64,000 bases of DNA from Tellurirhabdus bombi. GTDB lineage: Bacteria > Bacteroidota > Bacteroidia > Cytophagales > Spirosomataceae. Made by a program: the position numbers and the translations under genes. The notes under the pieces were generated by a model. It searched no databases and was not told the DNA's origin. It saw nothing but the letters and a program-made list of their open reading frames with translations. Where the stretch lies: positions 4,042,001 through 4,106,000 of the forward strand of contig NZ_CP090557.1 of NCBI RefSeq assembly GCF_021484805.1, written 5' to 3'. Below, in pieces: positions 54,807 to 64,000 of this stretch. The first letter of the stretch is position 1, and every line of letters starts with the position of its first letter.

Positions 54807-55814
54807 ATGCTTTCCCGCTTTTTACTCGTTTGTTTTTCATTCTTGATCGTATCAATTGGCTGCGGGCTACGCAGTACGTTACCAAAGCCCAAACCTAAGA
54901 TGATGTTCGGCGATAAATCGCGTCTGAATCGTCCGTATGCCAAAGACCCCCACGTGGTTCATTTCAAGAATCGCTACCTGATGTATTATTCGGTTCCGGC
55001 TTATACCGATGCGCAAGGCGTAAAACACGGTTGGGGGATTGGTGTCGCGCAAAGCAAAAACCTAGTGGATTGGGAGAAAATTGACGAAATCCCCGCCGCT
55101 GCCGAGTACGAAAAGTCAGGAATCTGCGCACCGGGGGCTTTAGTGAAAGACGGGAAAGTTCACCTTTTCTACCAGACCTACGGCAATGGGCCTAAAGATG
55201 CCATTTGCCATGCCTGGTCGGAAGACGGCATTCATTTTACCCGCAATCCGACCAACCCGATTTTCCGCCCTACCGGCAACTGGAACTGTGGCCGCGCCAT
55301 CGATGCGGAAGTATATCGTTTTAACGATCAGTATCTTCTTTATTTTGCAACGCGTGACCCGGCCTACAAAATTCAGATGATTGGGGTGGCCGCTGCACCA
55401 GCCAATACCAATTTTAACCGCGAGGACTGGAAGATGCTGTCAACGGATGGACCTATTCTCAAACCCGAGCTTCCCTGGGAAGGAGAATGCATCGAAGCGC
55501 CTTCCCTGATTGAACGCAATGGTGAGTTGGTGATGTTTTACGCCGGCGCTTACAACAACTGGCCGCAGCAAATCGGCATTGCCCGCAGCAAGGACGGTCT
55601 GCATTGGGAGCGCATGCAGCAGGAGCCTTTTCTGAAAAACGGCGCTCCTGGCGAATGGAATGCCAGCGAGTCGGGCCATCCGCATATTTTTGCCGATACC
55701 AAGGGTAAAACGTACCTTTTTTTCCAGGGAAATAACGACAAGGGAAAAACCTGGCTTTTGTCAAATGAGGCCGTAAAATGGAAAGGCATAAACCCCTCGC
55801 TTTCGGATAAATAA
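54807..55814 (+). CDS. Lipoprotein with a five-bladed-propeller glycosidase-like fold (GH43/GH117-type)
   Basis: 335 residues from the ATG at 54807, chosen because it opens a lipoprotein signal (LLVCFSFLIVSIGC, lipid-linked Cys at about 19). The body has repeated short blades: NRPYAKDPHVVHFKNRYLMYYS, AQSKNLVDWEKI, WSEDGIHFTRNP, RAIDAEVYRFNDQYLLYFAT, CIEAPSLIERNGELVMFYAG and ARSKDGLHWERM. The DPHV and IEAP motifs could supply the catalytic acids seen in GH43/GH32/GH117-type enzymes. It would act outside the cytoplasm on a sugar, but the substrate is unknown. Its promoter must lie in the 55 bases after the upstream terminator. Confidence 0.72.
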   Translation: MLSRFLLVCFSFLIVSIGCGLRSTLPKPKPKMMFGDKSRLNRPYAKDPHVVHFKNRYLMYYSVPAYTDAQGVKHGWGIGVAQSKNLVDWEKIDEIPAAAEYEKSGICAPGALVKDGKVHLFYQTYGNGPKDAICHAWSEDGIHFTRNPTNPIFRPTGNWNCGRAIDAEVYRFNDQYLLYFATRDPAYKIQMIGVAAAPANTNFNREDWKMLSTDGPILKPELPWEGECIEAPSLIERNGELVMFYAGAYNNWPQQIGIARSKDGLHWERMQQEPFLKNGAPGEWNASESGHPHIFADTKGKTYLFFQGNNDKGKTWLLSNEAVKWKGINPSLSDK

Positions 55815-55905
55815 TAAACTCACATACGATCAGGGAACAACTTTAAGCCATTTCTGGGTTATGTTATGGATGGGCTGAAAACTCCCTTTTCTGCCCAAAA
55901 AAGCA

Positions 55906-55913
55906 TATCTTTG
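55906..55913 (+). promoter_or_regulatory. -7 promoter element of the ABC-F gene
   Basis: TATCTTTG matches TAnnTTTG exactly, and the following CAC resembles the start region of sua5. A leader of about 60 bases is predicted, containing a small hairpin GAACCG/CGGTTC (55924-55929 and 55936-55941). Confidence 0.5.
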
Positions 55914-55976
55914 CACCCGAACTGAACCGGAAAAACGGTTCGCCGGAAATCTGGTTTACATTTAAGAAAGAATTAA

Positions 55977-57611
<1,635 letters not shown>

Positions 57612-57622
57612 TAAAAATACAA

Positions 57623-57669
57623 GATCAAAAAAGCCCAACGAAACTAGTTTTCGTTGGGCTTTTTTGATC
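57623..57669. terminator. Bidirectional terminator between ABC-F and desaturase genes
   Basis: GATCAAAAAAGCCCAACGAAA (57623-57643) has its complement ending at 57669, a stem of about 20 bp with A- and T-runs on both sides. The right arm runs into the stop codon of the convergent gene at 57668. Confidence 0.9.
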
Positions 57670-58492
57670 AGGGAGGCCCGAACAGTACAGATAAAGCAGC
57701 CCGGACCGATTTTGCCTGCCGCACATCCCGCCAGATGTCAATCCAGACGTGAAAATTTAGGTAAACCGGATTAAAAGACTCAATAGGCTTCGTCAGACCG
57801 TATTCAGGCACTTCGTCTTCTTCCTGAAATGTCCCAAACAATCGGTCCCAGATAATGAGCGAAGAGCCAAAATTCTTGTCAATGAAGCGGGGGTTGGAGC
57901 CGTGGTGCACCCGGTGGTGAGAAGGCGTCACAAAAATGGCTTCAAACCAGCGTGGCATCTTGCGAATCACTTCCGTGTGAATCCAGAATTGGTACAGTAA
58001 GTCAATCTGGTAACAGGTAAATAACACAATCGGATCAATACCCGACGCCCAGGCCGGAATGAAAAAAATTAGCTTAAGATGTTGCGTCCAGGAATTACGA
58101 AAGGCGGTGGTGAAATTGAGGTGCTCGGAGGAATGATGCGTCACGTGAGTAGCCCACCAAACGCGCTGTTTATGGGCAATGAAGTGTGCAAAATAATTGC
58201 AGAGGTCAATAAGTAAATACCCCAGAATCCAGGTCCACCAGGCGGTTTCAATCCGCCAGGGAATCAGGTGGTAAAAGAAGAGTCCAAAGGCAAAAACGCT
58301 CGTTTTTAAAATCGCATTGATCACCAGGCTCCCGGCTCCGATTCCCAGAGAAGCCCAGAAATCGCGGGCGTGGTAGCGGTGTTCCTCATCATGCCGGGTT
58401 ATCCACCATTCGAGGACTACGGAAATCAGAATCACCGGAACGGCATAGGTTGTCAGAGGGAGCAGTTCCTGCTCTAGTTGCTTTACGTCCAT
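57668..58492 (-). CDS. Sterol desaturase / fatty acid hydroxylase family membrane protein
   Basis: 274 residues, four to five membrane helices. The eight-histidine di-iron motifs are complete: HFIAHKQRVWWATHVTHHSSEH (HxxxH and HxxHH) in the middle, and HRVHHGSN near 216-223. Typical reactions are hydroxylation or desaturation of lipids at the membrane. The substrate is unknown; Bacteroidota members of this type have been linked to membrane lipid modification. It is convergent with the ABC-F gene and shares its terminator. Confidence 0.9.
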   Translation of the reverse strand: MDVKQLEQELLPLTTYAVPVILISVVLEWWITRHDEEHRYHARDFWASLGIGAGSLVINAILKTSVFAFGLFFYHLIPWRIETAWWTWILGYLLIDLCNYFAHFIAHKQRVWWATHVTHHSSEHLNFTTAFRNSWTQHLKLIFFIPAWASGIDPIVLFTCYQIDLLYQFWIHTEVIRKMPRWFEAIFVTPSHHRVHHGSNPRFIDKNFGSSLIIWDRLFGTFQEEDEVPEYGLTKPIESFNPVYLNFHVWIDIWRDVRQAKSVRAALSVLFGPP

Positions 58493-58590
58493 GATAGTTG
58501 CTGTTTACTGTTCGGATTGTATTTGCTTTCCTGACAGTAAAAGCCTGCTTCCCCCCTATCGATGGGTCGTTTTTTTTACTCTTTTTAACT

Positions 58591-58623
58591 AAAAGGCCCG
58601 CAGAGATTTCCTGCGGGCCTTTT
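58591..58623 (-). terminator. Terminator of the DUF2892-SRPBCC gene
   Basis: AAAAGGCCCGCAG (58591-58603) and CTGCGGGCCTTTT (58611-58623) pair perfectly with a short loop. On the minus strand it follows the stop at 58648 by about 25 bases. Confidence 0.85.
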
Positions 58624-58647
58624 CAAAACCTCAATAAATATACTTTT

Positions 58648-59397
58648 TCAACCCGTAATATGGGCAATTGACCCTGTTTCCATTAGCTGCTTGAACCGCA
58701 GTAAATCGTTGGTAATCATTGCTTTAAACGCTGGATTAAAGAGCTTCGACACGGTTTCGCCCAGAGCACCGGCTGGTGGCCGGTATTGAATCACCGCGCT
58801 TAGTTGCGTACTTCCGTCGGGGCCATCGGCAAACCGGACTTCGCCCGCATTATTGACCGATGCACCTTCTACAGATTTCCAGATTAGCCGCTCGTTTTCG
58901 ACTTCATCGATGATAAGGGCTTCCCATTCGATTGTGCCTAGCGAGCCCGCAAAACCAGCCCCCGGTATCTTCGCTTTCCAGTGTGAGCGTTTTGGCGCAA
59001 TCTCATTTACCTCGGCCAGGTGCTCCATGAAAATCGGCAAATTCTCCAGCTTTCGCCAATAACTATATACCTCGGCACGGGGCTTGTTGATCGTCAAACT
59101 TTTGGTTATTTCGATGGCATCCACCACTTTTTCATCTTCTGCGGTATTGCGGCCAATGGCGTTGTTATACGGACAATATCCCGATGCGCCCCGGAAGATA
59201 AGTCCACCCCCAACAGCCGCTAAGAATAACCCACTTAACGACCCTTGACGCAGTCCGTATGTAAACAATAAGGCTCCGCCAGCCGCCGAAAGGAGTCGCT
59301 CTGTCGAGCCTACATTGATCAGATTTGATGCGCTTATTTCCGGCTCAATCTGCCCGACTCCGAGTACCTCAGAAAGGGGCTTTTTTTGTCCCGTCAT
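58648..59397 (-). CDS. DUF2892 plus SRPBCC (polyketide-cyclase-like) protein
   Basis: 249 residues. The N-terminal part holds a DUF2892-like pair of short membrane helices (about 30-68: STERLLSAAGGALLFTYGL, then LSGLFLAAVGGGLIFRGASGYCPYN). From about 93 (IEITKSLTINKPRAEVYSYWRKLENLP) to 240 is an SRPBCC hydrophobic-ligand domain (YwrK/cyclase type), with the family's FMEHLAEVNEI. This fusion is frequent in stress-related gene sets of Bacteroidota. The ligand is unknown. No operon partner is visible. Confidence 0.85.
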   Translation of the reverse strand: MTGQKKPLSEVLGVGQIEPEISASNLINVGSTERLLSAAGGALLFTYGLRQGSLSGLFLAAVGGGLIFRGASGYCPYNNAIGRNTAEDEKVVDAIEITKSLTINKPRAEVYSYWRKLENLPIFMEHLAEVNEIAPKRSHWKAKIPGAGFAGSLGTIEWEALIIDEVENERLIWKSVEGASVNNAGEVRFADGPDGSTQLSAVIQYRPPAGALGETVSKLFNPAFKAMITNDLLRFKQLMETGSIAHITG

Positions 59398-59589
59398 AGT
59401 TCTTGTTTTTAATGATAAGGCTTCTCGACTAACCTTCTAGCCAACAGATATGTTTACAAGATTTTTATTTTCTGATGAAGTGTGACTTTGTTTCCTAAAA
59501 CGGCTCTTTTAGATAAGTAACTGAGGCGCTTGCCTGAGTTATGCTTTACGACTTTCTCACCATATTAAATTTACCGTGCGTGTATTTTG
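59398..59589. other. Intergenic sequence without a recognised gene
   Basis: First part of a 334-base gap. AT-rich; it contains the promoter region of the minus-strand gene to the left but no clear -7 motif, hairpin or gene. Confidence 0.4.
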
Positions 59590-59595
59590 CCCAAC

Positions 59596-59730
59596 GCCCC
59601 GGCTTTCGTCGGGGTTGTTTGTTTACCTACACCCTGGTCTAACACTGACCTGCACCGGGCGGTTGCTCTGAAGCCCGATGACGATGAAGCCAAAAAGAAT
59701 TTAAAAACGTTGGAACAGGCAGTTCTGTAA
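59596..59730 (+). pseudogene. Remnant of a TPR-protein gene
   Basis: The last 28 codons before a TAA at 59728-59730 read DLHRAVALKPDDDEAKKNLK and then TLEQAVL, a typical C-terminal tetratricopeptide helix pair. Upstream in frame the sequence is open for about 18 more codons but non-TPR (CLPTPWSNT) and contains a terminator-like CCCCGGC...GTCGGGG hairpin with a T-rich tail (59598-59621). No start codon or further TPR units are present. It looks like the tail of a deleted gene joined to foreign or terminator sequence. Confidence 0.55.
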
Positions 59731-59731
59731 G

Positions 59732-60835
59732 CTAGGTCAATTTCACGGATTGGCCACTCTTAGCCGCTTTGTAAATGGCTTCGACAATGCGAATGTCCCG
59801 CATTCCTTCTTCGCCGGGCGCAATGACGGGTTTATTGCTCATAATTGCCTCAGCATCATCGTCCATTTGCTTGGCCTGCTGCCAGGGCATTTGGTAAGGA
59901 TGATCAATTTTAATCCCATTCGATGTTTCTCCCTTGACCCCGGAATACCCCTGCCAGGGCTCCATGCGCAGCGACCCTTTTTCACCTGTTACGTACAGAT
60001 AATTCATGTTCATGCCATAGCTGGTTTGCACGGCAGCCCGCGCTCCGCTTGGGAAGACTAGCTGCGCCATGGTCGTTTCATCAAGACCATTTTTATAGAC
60101 CTCGGGTCGGGTCGTATACTGTTGAGCAGTCACGGCAATCGGTTCTTCTCCCGTCGCTAATCGAGCACCCTGCAAAACATACACGCCCATATCGTACATC
60201 ACCCCACCGCCCATTTCTTTCTTCTGCTTCCAATGATCGGTACGGGCGTCGTAGTAACCCGCCGCGCAGCTAACCAGCTTGATCTTTCCAATCTTGCCAT
60301 CCCGCAACAACTTCACGTATTCCTGCGTATTTGGATCGTGTTGCAGCCGGTAGCCAACAGCTAACGTTCGTTTAGCTTGCTGACAAGCGTTGATCATATC
60401 CTGGCATTCCTTTTCCGTCACAGCCATTGGTTTCTCAACCCAGACGTGCTTTCCCGCCTTAGCCGCCCGTACAACATACTCCCGGTGCATGGAAGGCGGC
60501 AGAACCACGTAGACTACATCAATATCCGGATTGTTTGCAATCTGATCGAAGTTCTGATAATTGTAGACGTTTTTTTCGGGGATGTTGTATTTCTTCATCC
60601 ACTGCTCTGCTTTGGAAGGCGTGCCCGTAACGATTCCTGCCAAATAACATTTTTTGGTTTGTTGCAGGGCAGGCGCCAGCAAATCCGTGCTGTAATAACC
60701 AAGGCCAACCAATGCTACGCCCAAACGGTCCTTTTTGGGAGACTGAGCTAGTGTAAGCGGTGAAAATAAAGGGCTTGCCGCTAAAGTAACGGCACTCAGG
60801 CTAGCTTGTTGCAGGAAAATTCTTCGTGAGGTCAT
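59732..60835 (-). CDS. TAT-exported Gfo/Idh/MocA-family oxidoreductase (GFOR-like)
   Basis: 367 residues. A twin-arginine signal (TSRRIFLQQASLSAVTLA, end at LAQS) and a Rossmann domain (GVALVGLGYYSTDLLAPAL) resemble periplasmic glucose-fructose oxidoreductase, which keeps its NADP tightly bound. VWVEKPMAV is the family EKP motif near 133-137, with conserved Lys. YDMGVYVLQGARLATGEEP lies in the substrate domain. It is downstream of the GMC/small-subunit pair in the same direction, separated by a terminator, so it has probably been transcribed apart from them. Confidence 0.92.
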   Translation of the reverse strand: MTSRRIFLQQASLSAVTLAASPLFSPLTLAQSPKKDRLGVALVGLGYYSTDLLAPALQQTKKCYLAGIVTGTPSKAEQWMKKYNIPEKNVYNYQNFDQIANNPDIDVVYVVLPPSMHREYVVRAAKAGKHVWVEKPMAVTEKECQDMINACQQAKRTLAVGYRLQHDPNTQEYVKLLRDGKIGKIKLVSCAAGYYDARTDHWKQKKEMGGGVMYDMGVYVLQGARLATGEEPIAVTAQQYTTRPEVYKNGLDETTMAQLVFPSGARAAVQTSYGMNMNYLYVTGEKGSLRMEPWQGYSGVKGETSNGIKIDHPYQMPWQQAKQMDDDAEAIMSNKPVIAPGEEGMRDIRIVEAIYKAAKSGQSVKLT

Positions 60836-60855
60836 GGTTGGCTTTGGTCATAAAA

Positions 60856-60910
60856 AAACAGAGGGCTTCCGAAAACAACTGTTTCAAAAACCCTCTGTTT
60901 GTCTTTTTTT
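60856..60910. terminator. Bidirectional terminator after the GMC small-subunit gene
   Basis: AAACAGAGGG (60856-60865) pairs with CCCTCTGTTT (60891-60900), T-rich on either side (GTCTTTTTTT on the plus strand, TTTTTTTATG on the minus). It separates the GMC operon from the oxidoreductase gene downstream. Confidence 0.75.
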
Positions 60911-60912
60911 AT

Positions 60913-61542
60913 CTATTTATCGTAACTCAGGCCGTATTGTTTCAACACGTCTTCCGGGACTCCCTCCCATTGGTTGGGGGTATTTCCCATGTAGCCAAGG
61001 TCTTTAATTCCCATCTGGCTGGTAAAAAAACCAGAAGCGACAAAGCCCCGCATCATGTTGAAGAAAGAAACGCCCTGACTCATTCCGGGTTTTACTTTCT
61101 CCGGATACGCAATGTCGTCAACCATTTCGATCTGCTGCGCTCTGGTTGCCTGCACGAATTTTTTACCGAAACGTTTAACGCATTGGTTATCAAGCCAGCG
61201 AAGTCCACCCCGCATGGGCGTTTGCCAGGTAGGCTGGTCTTTCATCATGAACTCGATAAATGCCGGAACCCCCGCCTGCGTCGCACTTCCCGACCGTTCG
61301 TCGGCAGGAATAATGATGTCCGACAGCACAGCTACCGTTTGCAACTCTTGCGGAGTAAAGAACTTCTCAGCCAGCAATTTAGCATCCCGTTCCGCTTCGA
61401 ATTTCTGCCGACCACCCGGAATTTTTAGCGGAGTAGGTCCCGGTGGCGTTATTATTTTTTCCGCTGCGGCAATCTGAGGATTTAACCCAGCAAAACCTAA
61501 GCTGGTGAAGGTTAAAGCTTTGAGAGAATCTCTGCGTTTCAT
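60913..61542 (-). CDS. Gluconate 2-dehydrogenase subunit 3 family protein, TAT-exported
   Basis: 209 residues. An N-terminal twin-arginine-type start (MKRRDSLKALTFTSLGFAG). The mature part has LQTVAVLSDIIIPADERSGSATQAGVPAFIEFM, the signature of the small subunit that stabilises and exports its GMC flavoprotein partner. It follows the GMC gene by 19 bases. No cytochrome c subunit is encoded nearby; in known three-part enzymes that subunit passes electrons on. Confidence 0.92.
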   Translation of the reverse strand: MKRRDSLKALTFTSLGFAGLNPQIAAAEKIITPPGPTPLKIPGGRQKFEAERDAKLLAEKFFTPQELQTVAVLSDIIIPADERSGSATQAGVPAFIEFMMKDQPTWQTPMRGGLRWLDNQCVKRFGKKFVQATRAQQIEMVDDIAYPEKVKPGMSQGVSFFNMMRGFVASGFFTSQMGIKDLGYMGNTPNQWEGVPEDVLKQYGLSYDK

Positions 61543-61561
61543 AAGCCTTATTTTTCTGGGT

Positions 61562-63307
61562 TTAAATATTTTTCTGCTTTACCTGCTCAACGATATAGTC
61601 TGACGTACGCATCGAACAGGCCAGAATAGTCCAAGTTACGTTTTTGTCACCCTGCGAAGGGAACGGCGCGGCATCCACAATAAACAGGTTTTTCACATCG
61701 TGTGCCTGCTGGAATTTGTTCAGAACCGAGTTTTTAGGATCATTTCCCATCCGGGCCGTACCGACCTCATGGATAATTTTACCCGGCGCTTCGAGGCCAT
61801 AATTGTTTTCAGGACCAGGTTTTGATCCCAGCGGTATGGCTCCCATGGCGTGCATGATCTCCTCGAACGTATCCTGCATGTGCTTAGCCTGCTTCACTTC
61901 GTAATCCGACCATTTGTAATTAAAGCGCAATACCGGGATACCGTATTTATCCACTTTAGTCGGATCGATTTCGCAATAGTTACTTTCCAGAGGAACTGGT
62001 TCACCCCGGCCAGCCATGCCAATACCAGCTCCGTAGAACCGCCGGAAATCGTCTTTCAAACCGGCTCCGTAACCACCCGCAGCTTTAGGTTTTCCATCCC
62101 GACCCGGCACTAAATTGTTGCGTCCTTCCATGCCAAAGCCAAAACCATACATCGGCATTCCCATTCCGCCACCGTATTCAATGTGGTAACCACGGGGGAA
62201 ATCCAGCTTTTTGTTATCCAGCCACCAGGGCGTGAAAACGTGCATCCCGCCAACGCCATCTTCGTTGTAGCGCTTGCGATCCATCAGGGACGGAATAAAT
62301 CCAGAGCGCGAGGCTCCCGTCGAATCGTTCAGGTATTTTCCGACCACGCCGCTTGTATTGGCTAAGCCATTGGAGAAACGAGCCGACTTCGAATTCAGCA
62401 ACAAACGAGCCGATTCGCAGGCGGATGCGCCCAGCACCACCACTTTCGCCTTTACCTCCATTTCCTGCAATGTCTGCGTATCAACATAGCTCACGCCCGT
62501 TGCCAATCCCGTCGCTGGATCTGTCAGGACTTCGCGCACCATGGCGTTCGTAATGAGGTTGACATTGCCTGTTTTTATCGCCGGAATAACCAGTACTGAA
62601 GAGGACGAGAAGTCGGCGTAAGCCTGGCAACCCCGACCACATTGCGAGCAGTAGAAGCAAGCGCCCCGTTCATTGTTGATGGGCTTCGTCAGGATAGAAA
62701 GCCGCGACGGAATCACCGGAATACCAATGCTCGTTGCCGCTTTTTTAATCATTAATTCATGCAAACGAGGCTTGGGCGGCGGCAGGAAAATGCCATCCGG
62801 TTCGTTCTTCATGCCCTCTTTAGAGCCGAAAATTCCAATCAGCCGGTCTACTTTATCATAATACGGAGAAATGTCATCGTAGCCAATTGGCCAGTCTTCT
62901 CCGATTCCTGTCATGGATTTACGTCTGAAATCATCCGGAGCAAACCGCAGCGAAATACGTCCCCAGTGGTTGGTCCGTCCGCCGAGCATCCGTGACCGGA
63001 ACCAGTGAAATTCGGTTCCTGGCTTAGCCGTGTATGGCTCCCCTTCCAGCTCCCAACCACCGTAAGCCGCGTCAAAATCACCGAAAGGGCGGGTTGTCCC
63101 TGCCCCACGCCGATGCGACTCATACGACCACTTCAACTGAGTAATATACTTTGGATCAGCAGGATCGTAATAGCCCCCTGCCTCTAGCAAGGCTACTTTT
63201 GCCCCTGCTTTCGACAGCATATAGGCTGCCATACCGCCCCCAGCTCCCGACCCAACAATGACAATATCATAGACTACCGGAGCTTTCTTAATTTGAAATA
63301 CATCCAT
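61562..63307 (-). CDS. GMC-family FAD oxidoreductase (sugar/glycoside dehydrogenase-like)
   Basis: 581 residues. An FAD-binding Rossmann motif at the N-terminus (IVIVGSGAGGGMAAYML, then LLEAGG near 42) follows a short lead. FRSRMLGGRTNHWG near 105-118 is the second conserved block, and a ferredoxin-like Cys cluster CFYCSQCGRGC sits near 220-230. The C-terminal HEVGTARMG and SQGDKNVTWTILA hold the catalytic His/Asn pair. It has no signal of its own and is probably carried out by the TAT signal of the small subunit. Glucoside-3-dehydrogenases have this pair of subunits. Confidence 0.93.
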   Translation of the reverse strand: MDVFQIKKAPVVYDIVIVGSGAGGGMAAYMLSKAGAKVALLEAGGYYDPADPKYITQLKWSYESHRRGAGTTRPFGDFDAAYGGWELEGEPYTAKPGTEFHWFRSRMLGGRTNHWGRISLRFAPDDFRRKSMTGIGEDWPIGYDDISPYYDKVDRLIGIFGSKEGMKNEPDGIFLPPPKPRLHELMIKKAATSIGIPVIPSRLSILTKPINNERGACFYCSQCGRGCQAYADFSSSSVLVIPAIKTGNVNLITNAMVREVLTDPATGLATGVSYVDTQTLQEMEVKAKVVVLGASACESARLLLNSKSARFSNGLANTSGVVGKYLNDSTGASRSGFIPSLMDRKRYNEDGVGGMHVFTPWWLDNKKLDFPRGYHIEYGGGMGMPMYGFGFGMEGRNNLVPGRDGKPKAAGGYGAGLKDDFRRFYGAGIGMAGRGEPVPLESNYCEIDPTKVDKYGIPVLRFNYKWSDYEVKQAKHMQDTFEEIMHAMGAIPLGSKPGPENNYGLEAPGKIIHEVGTARMGNDPKNSVLNKFQQAHDVKNLFIVDAAPFPSQGDKNVTWTILACSMRTSDYIVEQVKQKNI

Positions 63308-63520
63308 AGGTTAAGTGATTAGAAACAATCAATCATGCTAATAATGCATAATCGTTCTAAAACTACTATGAATTATCAAATATTTCCAGCGTGTTGATGA
63401 AGAATATTAAGCAATGGTGCTTTTAAAATTGGCGTCTATTCAGAGTACGTCTTTACAGGCCTAATTTGGGTTCTGGTGAATGGTACGCGTATTTTTCTCG
63501 TTTGCGTTATCTTTGCATCC
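63308..63520. other. Divergent region between GMC and sua5 genes
   Basis: 213 bases; holds the exact -7 element for sua5 at its right end. No hairpin or small gene was recognised. Confidence 0.4.
63508..63515 (+). promoter_or_regulatory. -7 promoter element immediately upstream of sua5
   Basis: TATCTTTG matches TAnnTTTG exactly and ends 5 bases before the ATG at 63521. A start site 4-7 bases after the motif would put the transcript start at or next to the ATG, so a leaderless or nearly leaderless mRNA is predicted. Confidence 0.5.
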
Positions 63521-64000
63521 ATGACGCAAATCGGTACGGACATTAATCAGGCAAAACGCCTGCTGGAAAAAGGAGAAGTTGTCGGAATCCCAACTGAAAC
63601 GGTCTATGGTCTTGCTGCCAACGCGCTGGACACCAATGCCGTTGTTAAGATTTTTGCAGTAAAGAACCGTCCTTCCTTTGATCCGCTGATTGTTCATACT
63701 GATTCTCTGGAGAAAGCCGCCGACTTTGTGCAGGACATTCCAGAACTGGCCCAGCGCTTGGCTAATCAATTCTGGCCCGGCCCGTTAACGCTATTGTTAC
63801 CGAAACGGCCCCTAATTCCCGATCTGGTAACCTCCGGACTTGATACGGTTGCTGTACGGGTGCCCAATCATCCACTTACGCTCGAACTGCTTCGGTCACT
63901 TGCGTTTCCGCTAGCCGCTCCCAGTGCCAACCCGTTTGGATACATCAGTCCGACCACGGCCCAGCACGTTGCCGATCAGCTGGGCGATCAGGTTCCGTAT
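63521..64000 (+). CDS. Threonylcarbamoyl-AMP synthase (N-terminal part, cut by window edge)
   Basis: 160 codons are visible, with no stop before the edge. The protein makes threonylcarbamoyl-AMP from threonine, bicarbonate and ATP for the t6A modification of ANN-reading tRNAs. Sua5/YrdC-family motifs: VVGIPTETVYGLAANA near 22-37, FAVKNRPSFDPLIVH with the K-x-R binding motif near 46-60, FWPGPLTLLLPKR, and APSANPFGYISPTTAQHV. The full protein may be YrdC-size (about 200) or Sua5-size (about 320). That cannot be decided here. Confidence 0.92.
   Translation, partial: MTQIGTDINQAKRLLEKGEVVGIPTETVYGLAANALDTNAVVKIFAVKNRPSFDPLIVHTDSLEKAADFVQDIPELAQRLANQFWPGPLTLLLPKRPLIPDLVTSGLDTVAVRVPNHPLTLELLRSLAFPLAAPSANPFGYISPTTAQHVADQLGDQVPY

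Noticed and set aside
63461-63769. 102-codon minus-strand frame at the right end
   Set aside because: It is antisense to the Sua5/YrdC gene, whose motifs are clear on the plus strand.

Overview
The window looks like chromosomal DNA of a Bacteroidota bacterium of the order Cytophagales, probably Spirosomaceae (Spirosoma/Larkinella-like). This rests on the gene families (a SusC-like/Outer_membrane_beta-barrel receptor, TAT-exported Gfo/Idh/MocA oxidoreductases, a GMC oxidoreductase with a gluconate-2-dehydrogenase subunit-3 partner, a Bacteroidota-type ABC-F protein and ParE), on the -7 promoter motif TAnnTTTG upstream of several genes, and on the near absence of Shine-Dalgarno sequences. No rRNA, tRNA, CRISPR array, transposase or phage gene was recognised.

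Layout. 1-17.3 kb is mostly housekeeping: the end of a methyltransferase; a minus-strand run of yidC, an LpoA-like TPR/periplasmic-binding protein, hemL and a GT2 glycosyltransferase; pyrG; a TAT-exported oxidoreductase; a DUF1304 membrane protein; a FrnE-type DsbA; truB-ribF; pheA; a small secreted protein; and parE. 17.5-41.0 kb is one large plus-strand surface-polysaccharide locus. It has export parts (a six-SLBB outer-membrane export protein, a Wzz/PCP-like protein, and a Wzm/Wzt-type ABC transporter with a C-terminal carbohydrate-binding extension), amino-sugar tailoring (DegT aminotransferase, WbqC-like protein, NeuD-like acyltransferase), at least eight glycosyltransferases, an ArnT/PMT-like membrane protein, an O-antigen ligase/polymerase-like membrane protein, a WcaF-like acetyltransferase, and a WecA/TagO-type initiating phosphoglycosyltransferase at the end.

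41.0-49.5 kb holds an acidic orphan protein, a MerR-type regulator, alaS and a minus-strand cluster of five uncharacterised genes. That cluster has a soluble coiled-coil protein, a membrane coiled-coil protein, a membrane-anchored Ppx/GppA-like (ASKHA-fold) protein, a polytopic membrane protein and an 88-residue protein. It is the best candidate here for an undescribed system. 49.6-59.4 kb carries a ModF-like double-ATPase, a PepSY-like secreted protein next to a glycine-rich outer-membrane barrel, a lipoprotein with a GH43-like propeller, an ABC-F ATPase whose second Walker A is lost, a sterol-desaturase-family protein and a DUF2892-SRPBCC protein. 59.4-64 kb has a decayed TPR-gene remnant, a TAT-exported Gfo/Idh/MocA oxidoreductase, a GMC oxidoreductase with its small subunit (a probable periplasmic sugar-oxidising enzyme), and the 5' part of a Sua5/YrdC gene cut by the window edge.

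Genes are packed in operons with 4-8 base overlaps in the polysaccharide locus. Many ends are marked by strong hairpins that serve convergent genes in both directions. All functions are inferred from sequence motifs read by eye; no database search or structure prediction was run.
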